A stretch of 64,000 bases of DNA from contig NZ_FQUN01000019.1 of the NCBI RefSeq assembly GCF_900129005.1, forward strand, positions 24,843 to 88,842, read 5' to 3'. The notes under the pieces were generated by a model that saw nothing but the letters and a program-made list of their open reading frames with translations, did no database searches and had not been told where the DNA came from. The DNA is from Leeuwenhoekiella marinoflava DSM 3653. GTDB lineage: Bacteria > Bacteroidota > Bacteroidia > Flavobacteriales > Flavobacteriaceae. A program made the translations under genes and the position numbers. This document shows positions 1-9,039 of this stretch, piece after piece (position 1 is the first letter of the stretch; each line of letters starts with the position of its first letter).

Positions 1-226
1 TAAAGGCTTGTTGGAAACTGATGATTCCGCCGTAGAAATTATTACGTTTATCGCTCAAGGCGAAATAGTAGAACACCACCGCTGGAATATAGAATAAAAG
101 GGTATAGATGTGATGCATAGCTATATGCTCATCGTGCCAGCCCATCAGCCGTTCAAAGATCATCCACACCAATAGAAAGATGGTGTAGATAACAGCCCAT
201 TTTAATTCAAGTCGGTAATTATTCAT
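1..226 (-). CDS. DUF4199 family membrane protein, partial
   Basis: The first 75 codons of a gene that runs off the left edge, starting at the ATG at 224-226. The visible part has two hydrophobic segments (about residues 10-24 and 43-58) separated by FERLMGWHDEHIAMHH, followed by DKRNNFYGG. This ERL-GWHDE-H pattern between the first two membrane helices is what I know from DUF4199 proteins of Bacteroidetes, which are small inner-membrane proteins of unknown function. The C-terminal half is outside the window. A neighbouring minus-strand gene lies 74 bases upstream. Confidence 0.75.
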   Translation of the reverse strand, partial: MNNYRLELKWAVIYTIFLLVWMIFERLMGWHDEHIAMHHIYTLLFYIPAVVFYYFALSDKRNNFYGGIISFQQAF

Positions 227-299
227 AGATATCCTTCAATACAAAAGATGAAGGTACTGTAAATCCTGTAAAAAGTAAAGGGCTCGCAGGTGATAAAAC

Positions 300-656
300 T
301 TAATAAAAGGCCTTAGCCTTTTTAGAGCTTTTGACTTGCTTTTTGATATCGTATCCTAAATTACGCAGACTGTTTTCCCAGTCTAATCTTGCGTAGTGAT
401 CAGTACTGCGATTATTCTTAAGGTATTTAATGCGTTGCAAAATGCTTTGAATAAAAAAGCAATCAGTTTTGGTTAGTTCGTCTGTAGATTTCATTAAAAT
501 CATCAACAATCTATTAGATTGATCCAAAGATGGAGCGTCTTTATAATTGGCCACGGTAATAGGCGCGATATCGGTTCGTAACCAGGCGCGTAGTTCTACC
601 GCAGTCATATTTGTAGACTGTAATAACTCGTTGTGTAGACGTTCTTTAGAAAACAA
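300..656 (-). CDS. Small DUF3140-like protein
   Basis: 118 residues, hydrophilic, no signal peptide or membrane segment. The pattern NMTAVELRAWL, then a middle SNRLLMILMK and a C-terminal DWENSLRNLGYDI fits DUF3140-type proteins as I remember them (NMT..EL..WL ... GR.IV..L ... W..SL.NWGHD). The function of that family is not established. The C-terminus is lysine-rich. The gene stands alone, with a 98-base gap to the broken DUF1989 gene. The family assignment is from motif memory and may be wrong; that it is a real gene is more secure because the reading frame is long, codon use looks normal and nothing competes on the other strand. Confidence 0.55.
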   Translation of the reverse strand: MFSKERLHNELLQSTNMTAVELRAWLRTDIAPITVANYKDAPSLDQSNRLLMILMKSTDELTKTDCFFIQSILQRIKYLKNNRSTDHYARLDWENSLRNLGYDIKKQVKSSKKAKAFY

Positions 657-754
657 TATACTATAATTTTAGGTGGCAAAGCTAGCGGTATTCGCAAAGC
701 TCAAAAAGGCTGCAATATTAAGTTTATGTAAAGAATATGCAATAGGATTTTCGA

Positions 755-1363
755 TTAATTTTCAGGCTCGTTATCAGATCCTAAAACTTGATACTGAATG
801 GGTTTAAACGTTCCTCCGTTGCTGTCTTCTGCACTGCAAGCTGTCATACCGATTATTAGATTCATTTGAGCTTCAAAAAGCACATAATCACCAGCTGTAC
901 TCGTAGGAGGTAAAACCGAAAGTTTGCCATCTTTCTCAAATTGAACATTCATAAAAATATTAAATGCAGTGGGAATATCGTCCGGTTTAATCCCAAAGCG
1001 TTCCAGATTGGTGTACAAATTTTCAAAACAACTGGGGTGATACCCGTCGTAATTATACATTATCTGGAAGGTTTCCGGGCTGCAAGGAGCGAGTAAGATG
1101 TCATTGCGACGATTTGTATCTTTAATGATTTTCATCATTTTTCTACTGCGGTTACTCCATAGAAAATTATTTTCAGAAATCAAGATGGACTCTTCAAAAT
1201 CCATCGTTTTACCTGCGGAAATTTTTTCACGAATATCAGTTTCATTAAAGAGGACAAGGTCGCTTAATTGACCACCTTTTGGATCTATTACTTTAAGCAG
1301 TTGCCCTTTCTATAGTTTAAAAGCACTTCCTGTTTGTTTTTTAATGGTAATTAATTCACTCAT
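755..1363 (-). pseudogene. DUF1989 (urea carboxylase-associated) protein with internal amber stop
   Basis: Read from the ATG at 1361-1363, the frame gives 202 codons of a DUF1989-type protein, but codon 18 is TAG (1310-1312), between ..SAFKL and KGQLLKVIDPKGG. After the stop the frame continues without a shift: PKGGQLSDLVLF, the ILLAPCSPETF segment, HPSCFENL, NIFMN, and GDYVLFEAQMNLIIGMTAC near the C-terminus, all in expected order for the family. Such proteins occur beside urea carboxylase or guanidine-related genes; their activity is poorly defined. A downstream ATG at 1202-1204 could make a 149-residue product, but it would lack the N-terminal quarter. Three bases separate it from the upstream YqcI/GntA-like gene, so the two were one operon. 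Confidence 0.8.
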
Positions 1364-1366
1364 AAT

Positions 1367-2083
1367 TTATAGGATTGCTAGATTTTTATTTAAAAAGGGG
1401 CATTTCCAAGAATTAGCAACTGCACGCCCGCTGTATTGATTAGCTTCACTTTGCTTTCCGAAGTCTTTAAGCATCGGATTGATGCTGCCATTTATCTCTG
1501 CATCGCGTTGACGAATACGGTCTCTTACATTGTCGTAAACGTTCATTGTTCTCAACTTTTCAAACTGCCAATGTAGATTGAAAACCAAAGTCGTAAATGG
1601 AGCTTTTCGAGCATTTCTTGAACTATTAGGATGCATTCCTACGATATAAAATGAAACGCCGTTAAGACTAAAACTAAACTCAGTATCATCAGGATTACTA
1701 CTGACCGAAGCATCCCAATCTTCAGAATCCAGATCGTGCAATAATTGTAGCTGTTTCCAAAGCGCTTTTTCAAAACTACGCTCATCTTCTGATGGATGAT
1801 TTGGAAATATAGCAATTAGTGTTTCAAAATCATTGTTTTCGAATTGATACAATTGAATGTAATTTTTGACAGCTTCTAGTAATCTTGAAGTTACAGAAGT
1901 TGAATTTAAGCACTCTTTAAATACTTAAAAATTGACTGATTTTTGTTTGAATGTGGTTTGCGCCATAACACACGGGTGATCATTTTTTAAAATAAAATCT
2001 TCAAACTCCTGGTAATAATTAGATGTGGTACTAAAATTAGTAGTAGAGCTTATAGTATTTCCTCTTACCTCGGAAGCTGTCAT
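1367..2083 (-). pseudogene. YqcI/YcgG (GntA-like) family gene with internal ochre stop
   Basis: From the ATG at 2081-2083 the frame encodes 238 codons with one internal TAA at 1925-1927 (codon 53), after ..FKQKSVNF. After it the frame stays open and shows the family's typical features: FEKALWKQLQLLHDLD, VSSNPDDTEFSFSLNG, VGMHPNSSRNARK, LVFNLHWQFEKLR, INPMLKDFGK, QYSGRAVANSWKCPF. The family includes GntA, described as a heme-dependent N-hydroxylase acting on guanidino compounds in guanitoxin synthesis; most members are uncharacterised. A TTG inside the frame at 1850-1852 would restart a 161-residue fragment. The gene is directly followed by a DUF1989 gene that also carries one stop. Confidence 0.8.
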
Positions 2084-2253
2084 AGATATTAGTGTTATTA
2101 AAATGGAGTAGTGAGATTCACCCCAATAATTATTATCTAAAACTATATAGTATTATTGTAAAGAAAATATGTCTTAACAAAGATTGGCACGAGCTTTAAT
2201 AAATATTTATAGCTTTTGAACTGATATAAGTAAAAGTTTGTTGGACTAAGGAT

Positions 2254-2284
2254 CAAAAAAAAGGCTTGCGATAACGCAAACCTC
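2254..2284 (-). terminator. Intrinsic terminator after secA
   Basis: Read on the minus strand, arms AGGTTTGCG and CGCAAGCCT (one G-T pair) enclose a four-base loop and are followed by eight T. It lies 28 bases past the secA stop codon. Confidence 0.8.
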
Positions 2285-2311
2285 TTTAATGTAATTATTA
2301 TGAGTTATTTT

Positions 2312-5300
2312 TTACTCATCAACAAGAACCCAATCTCCTTTATCAAGAAGTGGGATAGCTTGTTTGAACTTCATTGTTTTGTTTTCGCCATTCATTACGT
2401 GTTTAATCGTCACTTTATCGTTACGGCCTATTTTAGGTCGTTCACGCGTGATGGTTTCTGTAATTTGCTGGCGTTGCGCTTGTGTGTTTCCACTGGCAGC
2501 TCTGCTTTGAGCAGCACGCTCATCAAGATTAGGAATTTCCTCTTTTGATGTTTGGGTCTGTTCTTTTTGCTGAACTTGGCGCGCTTCGCGAATTTGATTC
2601 TGCTGTTGAACCGGAAGCTCTCCTTTAAACAAGAATGAGATTACATCTTTGTTTACTTGATCCATCATTTGCTTGAAGAGCTCAAAAGCTTCAAACTTAT
2701 AAATCAATAACGGATCTTTTTGCTCGTGAACGGCTAGCTGCACACTTTGTTTCAATTCATCCATCTTGCGTAAGTGTGTTTTCCATGCGTCATCTATAAT
2801 GGCCAGCGTGATGTTTTTCTCAAAGTCTGTGATAAGCTGTTTACCTTCAGATTCGTATGCCTCTTTTAAGTTTGTAACAACTTTAAGTTCTTTGTTACCG
2901 TCAGAGAAAGGAACTACAATACGCTCGTAGTTGCTCTCTGGATTTTCATAAACATTACTAATAATAGGAAATGCAATTGCTGCATTACGCTCCATTTTTT
3001 CTCTGTAATGTTTCAACGCAGCATCATAAACTTTTACTGCAAGTTGTTTTGATGAAGAACTACCAAATTCTGCTTCATCAACCGGACTACTCATCGAGAA
3101 GAAACGAATCAATTCAAATTCAAAATTCTTAAAGTCCTGAGCCATTTTATTGGTTTCAGCAATAGCTTCAGAAGTATCGTAAATCATATTTGCGATATCT
3201 ACTCTAAGACGCTCTCCAAATAAAGCGTGGTAACGACGCTTGTAAATCACTTCACGTTGCGCATTCATCACGTCATCATATTCCAGCAAACGCTTACGCA
3301 CTCCAAAGTTGTTTTCTTCTACTTTTTTCTGAGCGCGTTCAATAGATTTTGAGATCATTCCGTGTTGAATAACTTCGCCTTCCTGAAGCCCCATACGGTC
3401 CATCATTTTAGCGATACGTTCAGAACCAAATAAGCGCATCAGGTTGTCTTCAAGAGACACGTAAAACTGTGAGCTACCCGGATCTCCCTGGCGACCAGAA
3501 CGACCTCGTAACTGACGGTCAACACGACGTGAATCGTGACGTTCTGTACCTATAATGGCCAGACCACCTGCTTCTTTAACTTCTTTACTCAGTTTAATAT
3601 CGGTACCACGACCCGCCATGTTTGTAGCGATTGTCACCTGACCGGAGTTACCTGCGTCAGCAACAATATCAGCCTCTTTTTTATGCAGTTTCGCATTCAG
3701 TACATTGTGAGGAATCTTTCTCAATGAAAGCATACGCCCTAACAATTCTGAAATTTCTACAGAAGTTGTACCAATAAGTACCGGTCTGTTTTGTTCAACA
3801 AGATGCTGAACTTCATCAATAACTGCGTTGTATTTTTCACGCTTAGTTTTATAAACCTTGTCATCCTTATCATCACGAGCAATAGGACGGTTAGTCGGGA
3901 TTTCTACAACATCAAGTTTATAGATCTCCCATAATTCACCAGCCTCAGTGACCGCTGTACCCGTCATACCACTCAATTTGCGGTACATTCTAAAGTAATT
4001 TTGCAACGTTACCGTAGCAAAAGTCTGCGTAGCATCTTCAATCTTTACATTTTCCTTTGCTTCAATCGCCTGGTGTAGACCATCACTATAACGACGCCCG
4101 TCCATAATACGCCCGGTTTGCTCGTCAACGATCTTCACTTTGTTATCCATCACCACATATTCGGTGTCTTTTTCAAATAAGGTGTATGCTTTAAGCAATT
4201 GATTCATCGTGTGAATACGCTCACTCTTAACACTGAATTCTCTAAAGAGTTCTTCTTTCTTCTCAGCTTCTTCTTCGGTTGATAGGTTAGCGCTTTCGAT
4301 TTTGCTGATCTCAACACCCATTTCTGGCATGATGAAGAAGTTAGGATCATCTTTACCAGAAAGATGATCGATACCTTTATCAGTCAGTTCTATTTGATTG
4401 TTCTTTTCATCTATAGTGAAATACAGTTCTTCATCAATCACGTGCATTTCGCGATTGTTGTCTTGCATATAATGGTTTTCAGTCTTCTGTAAAAGCTGAC
4501 GAATACCATCTTCACTTAAATATTTTATAAGGGCTTTGTTTTTAGGAAGACCTCTATAAACACGCAGTAATTTTATAGCTCCTTCTTTAGAATCTCCGGC
4601 AGCAATAAGCTTTTTAGCTTCTGCCAAAACACTAGTTAGTTGTTGACGTTGAAGGTTTACAACGCTATCAATTTTAGGCTTCAATGCATCAAACTCGTGC
4701 TGATCTCCTTTAGGTACAGGACCTGAAATAATCAAGGGTGTACGCGCATCATCAACTAATACCGAGTCAACCTCATCTACGATTGCGTAGTTTGGAGCAC
4801 GTTGTACCAAATCATTAGGAGCGTGCGCCATATTATCACGCAGGTAGTCAAAACCAAATTCGTTATTTGTACCATAAGTGATATCTGCAGCATAAGCTTT
4901 ACGGCGTGCTGCTGAATTAGGTCTGTGGTAGTCTATGCAGTCTACGGTTAAACCGTGAAAGTTGAATAAAGGTGCCATCCAAGCGCTATCTCGTTTTGCA
5001 AGATAATCGTTAACAGTAACCAAGTGAACTCCGTTTCCAGTTAAGGCATTTAGATAAACCGGAAGCGTTGCAACCAATGTTTTACCTTCACCCGTTTGCA
5101 TCTCTGCAATTTTACCTTGATGCATCGCAACACCACCTATAAGCTGCACATCATAGTGAATCATATCCCAAGTTATAGGTTTCCCTGCAGCATCCCAGCT
5201 ATTAGACCAGATCGCATGATCACCCTCAAGCTGCACGTAAGCTTGCTCTGCGCTTAACTCGCGATCAAAAGCACTTGCTGTAACTTTAAGTTGTGGATTG

Positions 5301-5674
5301 TGGAAAAAGCGTTTTGCGGTTTCTTTTACAACAGCAAAAGCTTCAGGTAGTATTTCAGTAAGAACACCTTCGCTAATCGCGTAGGCATCATCTTTAAGCT
5401 TGTCAATTTCTGCGTAAATTTCTTCTTTACGGTCAATATCATCAGTCTCGTTAGCCTCTTTTTCAAGAGTGAGTAGTGTAGCATTTGTATCAGCAAGAGC
5501 GTCAGCTATTTTAGCCTTGAATTCAATGGTCTTTTGCCTAAGCTCATCGTGAGACAGTTGCTCTAGCGCAGCTTCAAAACTCTTTATCTGATCTACAATA
5601 GGTTGAATTGCAGCGACATCCTGTTTAGATTTGTCTCCTACAAATACCTTTAATACTTTGTCTAATAATCCCAT
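2312..5674 (-). CDS. secA: Preprotein translocase ATPase SecA
   Basis: 1120 residues. SecA is the motor of the Sec pathway: it binds unfolded preproteins and drives them through SecYEG by ATP hydrolysis. The Walker A loop AEMQTGEGKT is near residues 190-199, the DEVD box lies in IVDEVDSVLVDDARTPL, and the second helicase half has NMAGRGTDIKL and a QLRGRSGRQGDPG motif. Length fits the long SecA of Bacteroidetes (Proteobacterial forms are about 900), with an insertion within the first nucleotide-binding domain and an acidic N-terminal segment. The C-terminus runs RPKIGRNDKVTIKHV and lacks the CxCxSGxxxxxCH zinc site found in E. coli SecA. Single gene with its own terminator. The ATG at 5672-5674 starts the usual N-terminus MGLLDKVLKVF. 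Confidence 0.98.
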   Translation of the reverse strand: MGLLDKVLKVFVGDKSKQDVAAIQPIVDQIKSFEAALEQLSHDELRQKTIEFKAKIADALADTNATLLTLEKEANETDDIDRKEEIYAEIDKLKDDAYAISEGVLTEILPEAFAVVKETAKRFFHNPQLKVTASAFDRELSAEQAYVQLEGDHAIWSNSWDAAGKPITWDMIHYDVQLIGGVAMHQGKIAEMQTGEGKTLVATLPVYLNALTGNGVHLVTVNDYLAKRDSAWMAPLFNFHGLTVDCIDYHRPNSAARRKAYAADITYGTNNEFGFDYLRDNMAHAPNDLVQRAPNYAIVDEVDSVLVDDARTPLIISGPVPKGDQHEFDALKPKIDSVVNLQRQQLTSVLAEAKKLIAAGDSKEGAIKLLRVYRGLPKNKALIKYLSEDGIRQLLQKTENHYMQDNNREMHVIDEELYFTIDEKNNQIELTDKGIDHLSGKDDPNFFIMPEMGVEISKIESANLSTEEEAEKKEELFREFSVKSERIHTMNQLLKAYTLFEKDTEYVVMDNKVKIVDEQTGRIMDGRRYSDGLHQAIEAKENVKIEDATQTFATVTLQNYFRMYRKLSGMTGTAVTEAGELWEIYKLDVVEIPTNRPIARDDKDDKVYKTKREKYNAVIDEVQHLVEQNRPVLIGTTSVEISELLGRMLSLRKIPHNVLNAKLHKKEADIVADAGNSGQVTIATNMAGRGTDIKLSKEVKEAGGLAIIGTERHDSRRVDRQLRGRSGRQGDPGSSQFYVSLEDNLMRLFGSERIAKMMDRMGLQEGEVIQHGMISKSIERAQKKVEENNFGVRKRLLEYDDVMNAQREVIYKRRYHALFGERLRVDIANMIYDTSEAIAETNKMAQDFKNFEFELIRFFSMSSPVDEAEFGSSSSKQLAVKVYDAALKHYREKMERNAAIAFPIISNVYENPESNYERIVVPFSDGNKELKVVTNLKEAYESEGKQLITDFEKNITLAIIDDAWKTHLRKMDELKQSVQLAVHEQKDPLLIYKFEAFELFKQMMDQVNKDVISFLFKGELPVQQQNQIREARQVQQKEQTQTSKEEIPNLDERAAQSRAASGNTQAQRQQITETITRERPKIGRNDKVTIKHVMNGENKTMKFKQAIPLLDKGDWVLVDE

Positions 5675-5862
5675 AATTGGTATCTAAATTTATTCCCGCC
5701 AAAGGATCTGTGTACCCCGGTGGCTCTTCTAACGGGAAATTAATTTCCTGTTTCTCCGCTTTGCGGAAGTGATAACCGGTGTTAATCGGTTGTTTATTCT
5801 AAAAGCTTATTTGATCAATAGTGCTGTGATCAAAGCTTTTTTAAAGCGTTTCAAATTTAAGC

Positions 5863-5891
5863 AAAAAAAAAGCCTCATAGCGAGACTTTTT
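5863..5891 (-). terminator. Intrinsic terminator after the DUF2795 gene
   Basis: On the minus strand, AGTCTC and GAGGCT (one wobble pair) flank a GCTAT loop, followed by nine T. It is placed 23 bases past the stop at 5914. Confidence 0.75.
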
Positions 5892-5913
5892 AAGTGTTTA
5901 CGTGATGTAAAAT

Positions 5914-6135
5914 CTAGTATTCATCCTCATTCCAGAGGTAGTCGTCTTCAGACGGGTAGTCTGGCCATATTTCATCGATAGAATCGTAAGAATCACCTTC
6001 GTCTTCCATAGATTGTAAGTTCTCTACGACCTCTAGTGGTGCTCCCGTTCTAATCGCATAATCAATCAATTCATCTTTAGTTGCAGGCCAAGGTGCGTCG
6101 CTCAAATGAGAAGCCAGTTCTAATGTCCAGTACAT
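5914..6135 (-). CDS. DUF2795 domain protein
   Basis: 73 residues, very acidic towards the C-terminus (EDEGDSYDSIDEIWPDYPSEDDYLWNEDEY). The N-terminal half, MYWTLELASHLSDAPWPATKDELIDYAIRTGA split over residues 1-32, matches the small helical DUF2795 fold (ELA..L.DAPWPATKDEL..YA...GAP..V...L). The flavobacterial version with this acidic tail is a conserved single gene of unknown role. It has a consensus promoter 24-53 bases upstream and its own terminator, so it is a monocistron. The start is the only ATG that leaves the domain intact. Confidence 0.85.
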   Translation of the reverse strand: MYWTLELASHLSDAPWPATKDELIDYAIRTGAPLEVVENLQSMEDEGDSYDSIDEIWPDYPSEDDYLWNEDEY

Positions 6136-6158
6136 AGGTTAACGTATTTATTTTTTTG

Positions 6159-6188
6159 CAAAAATAAATTTATTACCGTGAAATGCAA
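6159..6188 (-). promoter_or_regulatory. Promoter of the DUF2795 gene
   Basis: On the minus strand TTG (6186-6188), a 19-base spacer and TATTTTTG (6159-6166) match the Bacteroidetes -33/-7 consensus TTG...TAnnTTTG. It lies 24 bases upstream of the ATG. Confidence 0.7.
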
Positions 6189-6285
6189 GAAAATTGAAGA
6201 TTAATTCAATATTATTTTTAAGAACGTACGTAACTTGTTGTGATTACGAGGGTTGAGGCTTCGTTTTTTTAATAAAACCTAAAAA

Positions 6286-6858
6286 TTATTTCTTTTCAGG
6301 TATCCACTTCATTTCTTCTGCTTGTAGCTGTTTTGACAACATTCGTGCCAGCACAAAGAGATAGTCAGAAAGACGGTTTAAATATTTTAAAGCATTTTCT
6401 TCAAACGGAACTTCCTGATAAAGAGCTGTTGCAAGGCGTTCTGCTCTGCGACATACTGAACGGCTTATGTGACAGAATGACACGGTTTGATGTCCTCCCG
6501 GAAGTATAAAATGGGTCATAGGTGGTAACTGCTCATCCATGTCGTCCATTTCACTTTCTAAGAAAGAAATATCGTCAAGACTAACCTTTTCGATATTCAG
6601 GCGTTCTTTGCCGTTTTTTAAAGTTGCTTTTTCAGGGTCGGTGGCGAGAATGGATCCAATAACAAAGAGCTTTTCCTGAATTTTAATCAACACCTCTTTG
6701 CTGTGCGTATCAATATCCTGATCTCTCAGAAGACCTAAATACGAATTGAGTTCATCTAAAGTGCCGTAGCTTTCTATACGGATATTGTGCTTAGCAACAC
6801 GAGTACCACCAAAAAGGGCAGTAGTACCATTATCACCGGTTTTAGTATAAATTTTCAC
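6286..6858 (-). CDS. Cob(I)yrinic acid a,c-diamide adenosyltransferase, PduO type
   Basis: About 190 residues. It transfers the adenosyl group of ATP to cob(I)alamin, making coenzyme B12, in the cytoplasm. The N-terminus KIYTKTGDNGTTALFGG is the ATP-binding signature of PduO/MMAB-type transferases; later come ESYGTLDELNSYLG, FILPGGH and CRRAERLA...LKYLNRLSDYLFVLAR, all conserved in the trimeric five-helix fold. I choose the GTG at 6856-6858 as start because homologs begin M-KIYTKTGD; a longer frame beginning at a TTG (6879) would read through a short inverted repeat (6872-6886). The next gene downstream is the DUF2795 gene, which has its own promoter. Confidence 0.93.
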   Translation of the reverse strand: MKIYTKTGDNGTTALFGGTRVAKHNIRIESYGTLDELNSYLGLLRDQDIDTHSKEVLIKIQEKLFVIGSILATDPEKATLKNGKERLNIEKVSLDDISFLESEMDDMDEQLPPMTHFILPGGHQTVSFCHISRSVCRRAERLATALYQEVPFEENALKYLNRLSDYLFVLARMLSKQLQAEEMKWIPEKK

Positions 6859-6902
6859 AGGAATCGTTTTATTCCGCAAAGCGGAAATTAATAGTAGAAC
6901 AG

Positions 6903-7097
6903 CTATTTAGCATTTTCTTGCTCTTCGTGCTCTAAAGCTTTTTTACGTTCGATATAATCGGCTTTAAAACTGCGTTTTCTATGCTTGCGTAATTTGCTTT
7001 GATTACGCTTATTGTTTGCCATTACCGCCAGAAAAAGCACCGCCAGTATGACTACAATTAAAATGGATTGTAAGTTTTCGGGTATAAAATCTAGCAT
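6903..7097 (-). CDS. Small single-pass membrane protein
   Basis: 64 residues from the ATG at 7095-7097: a short N-terminus MLDFIPENLQ, one hydrophobic helix (about residues 11-26, SILIVVILAVLFLAVM), then a strongly basic stretch NNKRNQSKLRKHRKRSF and an acidic C-terminus. The charge pattern implies the C-terminus in the cytoplasm. I do not recognise a named family. It sits 31 bases downstream of the RluD-like gene on the same strand and 44 bases upstream of the adenosyltransferase, so it probably shares their transcript. Confidence 0.7.
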   Translation of the reverse strand: MLDFIPENLQSILIVVILAVLFLAVMANNKRNQSKLRKHRKRSFKADYIERKKALEHEEQENAK

Positions 7098-7128
7098 AAT
7101 ACAAAGGTATAGCATTTAAAGCGCAAGG

Positions 7129-8163
7129 CTATTCCATAGCATGTTTGGCATACGTGCGCCATTTTTCAATACAAGCAACCATATCTTCCGGTAGTTCGCT
7201 GTCAAAACGCATCCAATCTCCGGTCTTAGGGTGTTCAAAGCCTAAAGTTTTCGCGTGTAATGCTTGTCTGGGTAAAATTTTAAAACAGTTATCTACAAAC
7301 TGTTTATACTTGGTAAAGGTTGTTCCTTTTAAGATAGCATCACCACCATAACGCTCGTCGTTAAAAAGTGTGTGGCCAATGTACTTCATATGCACTCTAA
7401 TCTGGTGCGTTCGTCCTGTTTCAAGTTTGCAAGATATTTTAGTCACATAACCTAAACGTTCCAATACTGCATAATGTGTTATGGCTTCTTTACCCTGGTC
7501 GCCATCTTCATAAACAGTGTTTTGCATACGGTTTTTAGGATGACGGCCTATATGACCTTCAACGGTGCCGCTCTCTGCTTCAACATTACCCCAAACAATA
7601 GCGATATATTCCCGCTCGCTCGTCTTGTCAAAGAATTGTTTGGCAAGATGCGTCATTGCAGCTTCGGTTTTAGCAACTACAAGAAGACCGCTGGTATCTT
7701 TATCTATACGATGTACAAGACCGGGTCTGCCGCTGCTGTTTTCCGGTAAGTTTTCAAAATGATAGATCAGCGCATTGATAAGCGTACCACTATAATTACC
7801 GTGACCGGGATGAACCACCATTCCGGCGGGTTTGTTAACTACCAGAAGGGTGTCGTCTTCATAAACAATATTCAGAGGAATATCTTCAGGCGTTAATAGA
7901 AACTCATACGGCGGGTGTTCAAACAATACACGCACCACGTCATCAGCTTTTACTTTATAGTTCTGTTTAACGACAGCGCCGTTAACCTGAATGTTTCCGT
8001 TTTTTGCGGCTTGCTGAATTTTATTACGCGTTGCTTTTTCGATAAAATTCATCAAAAACTTATCTACACGTAGCGGCTCCTGACCTTTACCTGCGGTGAA
8101 GCTGTAGTGCTCATACAATTCATCATCCTGCTCGTCTGGTCCTTCGGTATTAAAATCCTGCAT
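7129..8163 (-). CDS. RluA/RluD family 23S rRNA pseudouridine synthase
   Basis: 344 residues. An S4 RNA-binding domain comes first (about 25-95, VDKFLMNFIEKATRNKIQQAAKNG split by a short break), then the catalytic domain with the motif GLVHRIDKDTSGLLVVAK carrying the catalytic aspartate, and the ETGRTHQIRVHMKYIGH segment. This is the arrangement of RluD, which makes pseudouridines in helix 69 of 23S rRNA; the exact target here is inferred. The ATG overlaps the end of the PASTA gene by 14 bases, so the two are translationally linked, an order commonly seen in flavobacteria (PASTA protein, RluD, then ddl divergent). Confidence 0.93.
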   Translation of the reverse strand: MQDFNTEGPDEQDDELYEHYSFTAGKGQEPLRVDKFLMNFIEKATRNKIQQAAKNGNIQVNGAVVKQNYKVKADDVVRVLFEHPPYEFLLTPEDIPLNIVYEDDTLLVVNKPAGMVVHPGHGNYSGTLINALIYHFENLPENSSGRPGLVHRIDKDTSGLLVVAKTEAAMTHLAKQFFDKTSEREYIAIVWGNVEAESGTVEGHIGRHPKNRMQNTVYEDGDQGKEAITHYAVLERLGYVTKISCKLETGRTHQIRVHMKYIGHTLFNDERYGGDAILKGTTFTKYKQFVDNCFKILPRQALHAKTLGFEHPKTGDWMRFDSELPEDMVACIEKWRTYAKHAME

Positions 8164-8773
8164 TTTCTAAATCATCTGCCTCGTTAATAGAATCTTCTGC
8201 TGCGTCTCCAGAAGTGCGATAACTGCCTTTACCGTTACCCACAACCAAATCAATTACAGAAGTTTTGCGCAGGGCTTCACCTGCTTGTATGGTTTTGCCG
8301 TCGTGTCTAAGTTCTAATACTTCGTCTGGAGAAATATGGTCGCGGTAATCTATCTTGCCTATTTTAAAACCCAGAGCCAAAAGAGTAGGTTCTACCTGGC
8401 GTTGTGTTCTTCCTACCAATTGTGGAATTTCAATTTCCCGAAATCCGCTGGGGTTGAGAACCAGATATATTTTTCTTCCTTCTTTTACAAACTTGCCGGC
8501 GGCAGGATTCTGCTCGATTACTGAAAATGTAGGATAGTCCGGGTTGTAGTTTGAAGAGTCTATAACCACATAATTTAAATCTGCGTTGTCAAGTTCTTGC
8601 TGTACCAGTCCCAGAGACATTTTGCTAAGGTCTGGCACAGCAATACGTTCGTCGTGGTTGGTAGAGGCACGCAGCCAATACAGCAGCACAAAGGTTAGAA
8701 TAACAAGAGCCAGTACTGCAAGCACCAGTTGCATTAAAAAGGTCTTGCTAAATAAAAATTTAAAGAATCCCAT
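8150..8773 (-). CDS. Membrane-anchored PASTA domain protein
   Basis: 207 residues: a short cytoplasmic start, one transmembrane helix (about 12-34, LMQLVLAVLALVILTFVLLYW), then two PASTA domains outside the membrane, the first with VPDLSKMSLGLVQQELDNADL, the second with IPQLVGRTQRQVEPTLLALGF. PASTA domains bind peptidoglycan or muropeptides in other bacteria. There is no kinase or penicillin-binding domain, so this is a stand-alone PASTA protein as found in Bacteroidetes. It is first in an operon with the RluD-like gene and lies next to divergent ddl, which fits a cell-wall link, although the role is unproven. Confidence 0.88.
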   Translation of the reverse strand: MGFFKFLFSKTFLMQLVLAVLALVILTFVLLYWLRASTNHDERIAVPDLSKMSLGLVQQELDNADLNYVVIDSSNYNPDYPTFSVIEQNPAAGKFVKEGRKIYLVLNPSGFREIEIPQLVGRTQRQVEPTLLALGFKIGKIDYRDHISPDEVLELRHDGKTIQAGEALRKTSVIDLVVGNGKGSYRTSGDAAEDSINEADDLENAGF

Positions 8774-8794
8774 AGGTACGCGATTTTACGGCTA

Positions 8795-8825
8795 CAAACT
8801 TAGTTTAAAATTGGCTGACGCTCAA
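8795..8825 (-). promoter_or_regulatory. Promoter of the PASTA-RluD operon
   Basis: On the minus strand TTG (8823-8825), 20-base spacer, TAAGTTTG (8795-8802), matching the Bacteroidetes consensus; 22 bases upstream of the PASTA gene's ATG. No equally good site was seen for the divergent ddl in the same gap. Confidence 0.6.
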
Positions 8826-9039
8826 TTGCAATCATTTTTTTTGCCCATTTATTCTAAAAATAACGTTCTTTGAAGCCTTGTTTATTTGATTATCGAGGAT
8901 TGAATGAGTTGAAAATTATCTCATTTAAAATTTGTTTCCTTTTAATACCTTGTGGACTTACCGCAAGGTAATTCACTGAAAGATTTGAGTAATTTTACCA
9001 AGCTTTCTAAATACATAACGCTAAGCTTTCTGTTTTACT

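Noticed and set aside
755..2083. Alternative genetic code as reason for the two internal stops
   Set aside because: All other genes in the window end cleanly at TAA, TAG or TGA and none has internal stops, so a changed code does not fit.
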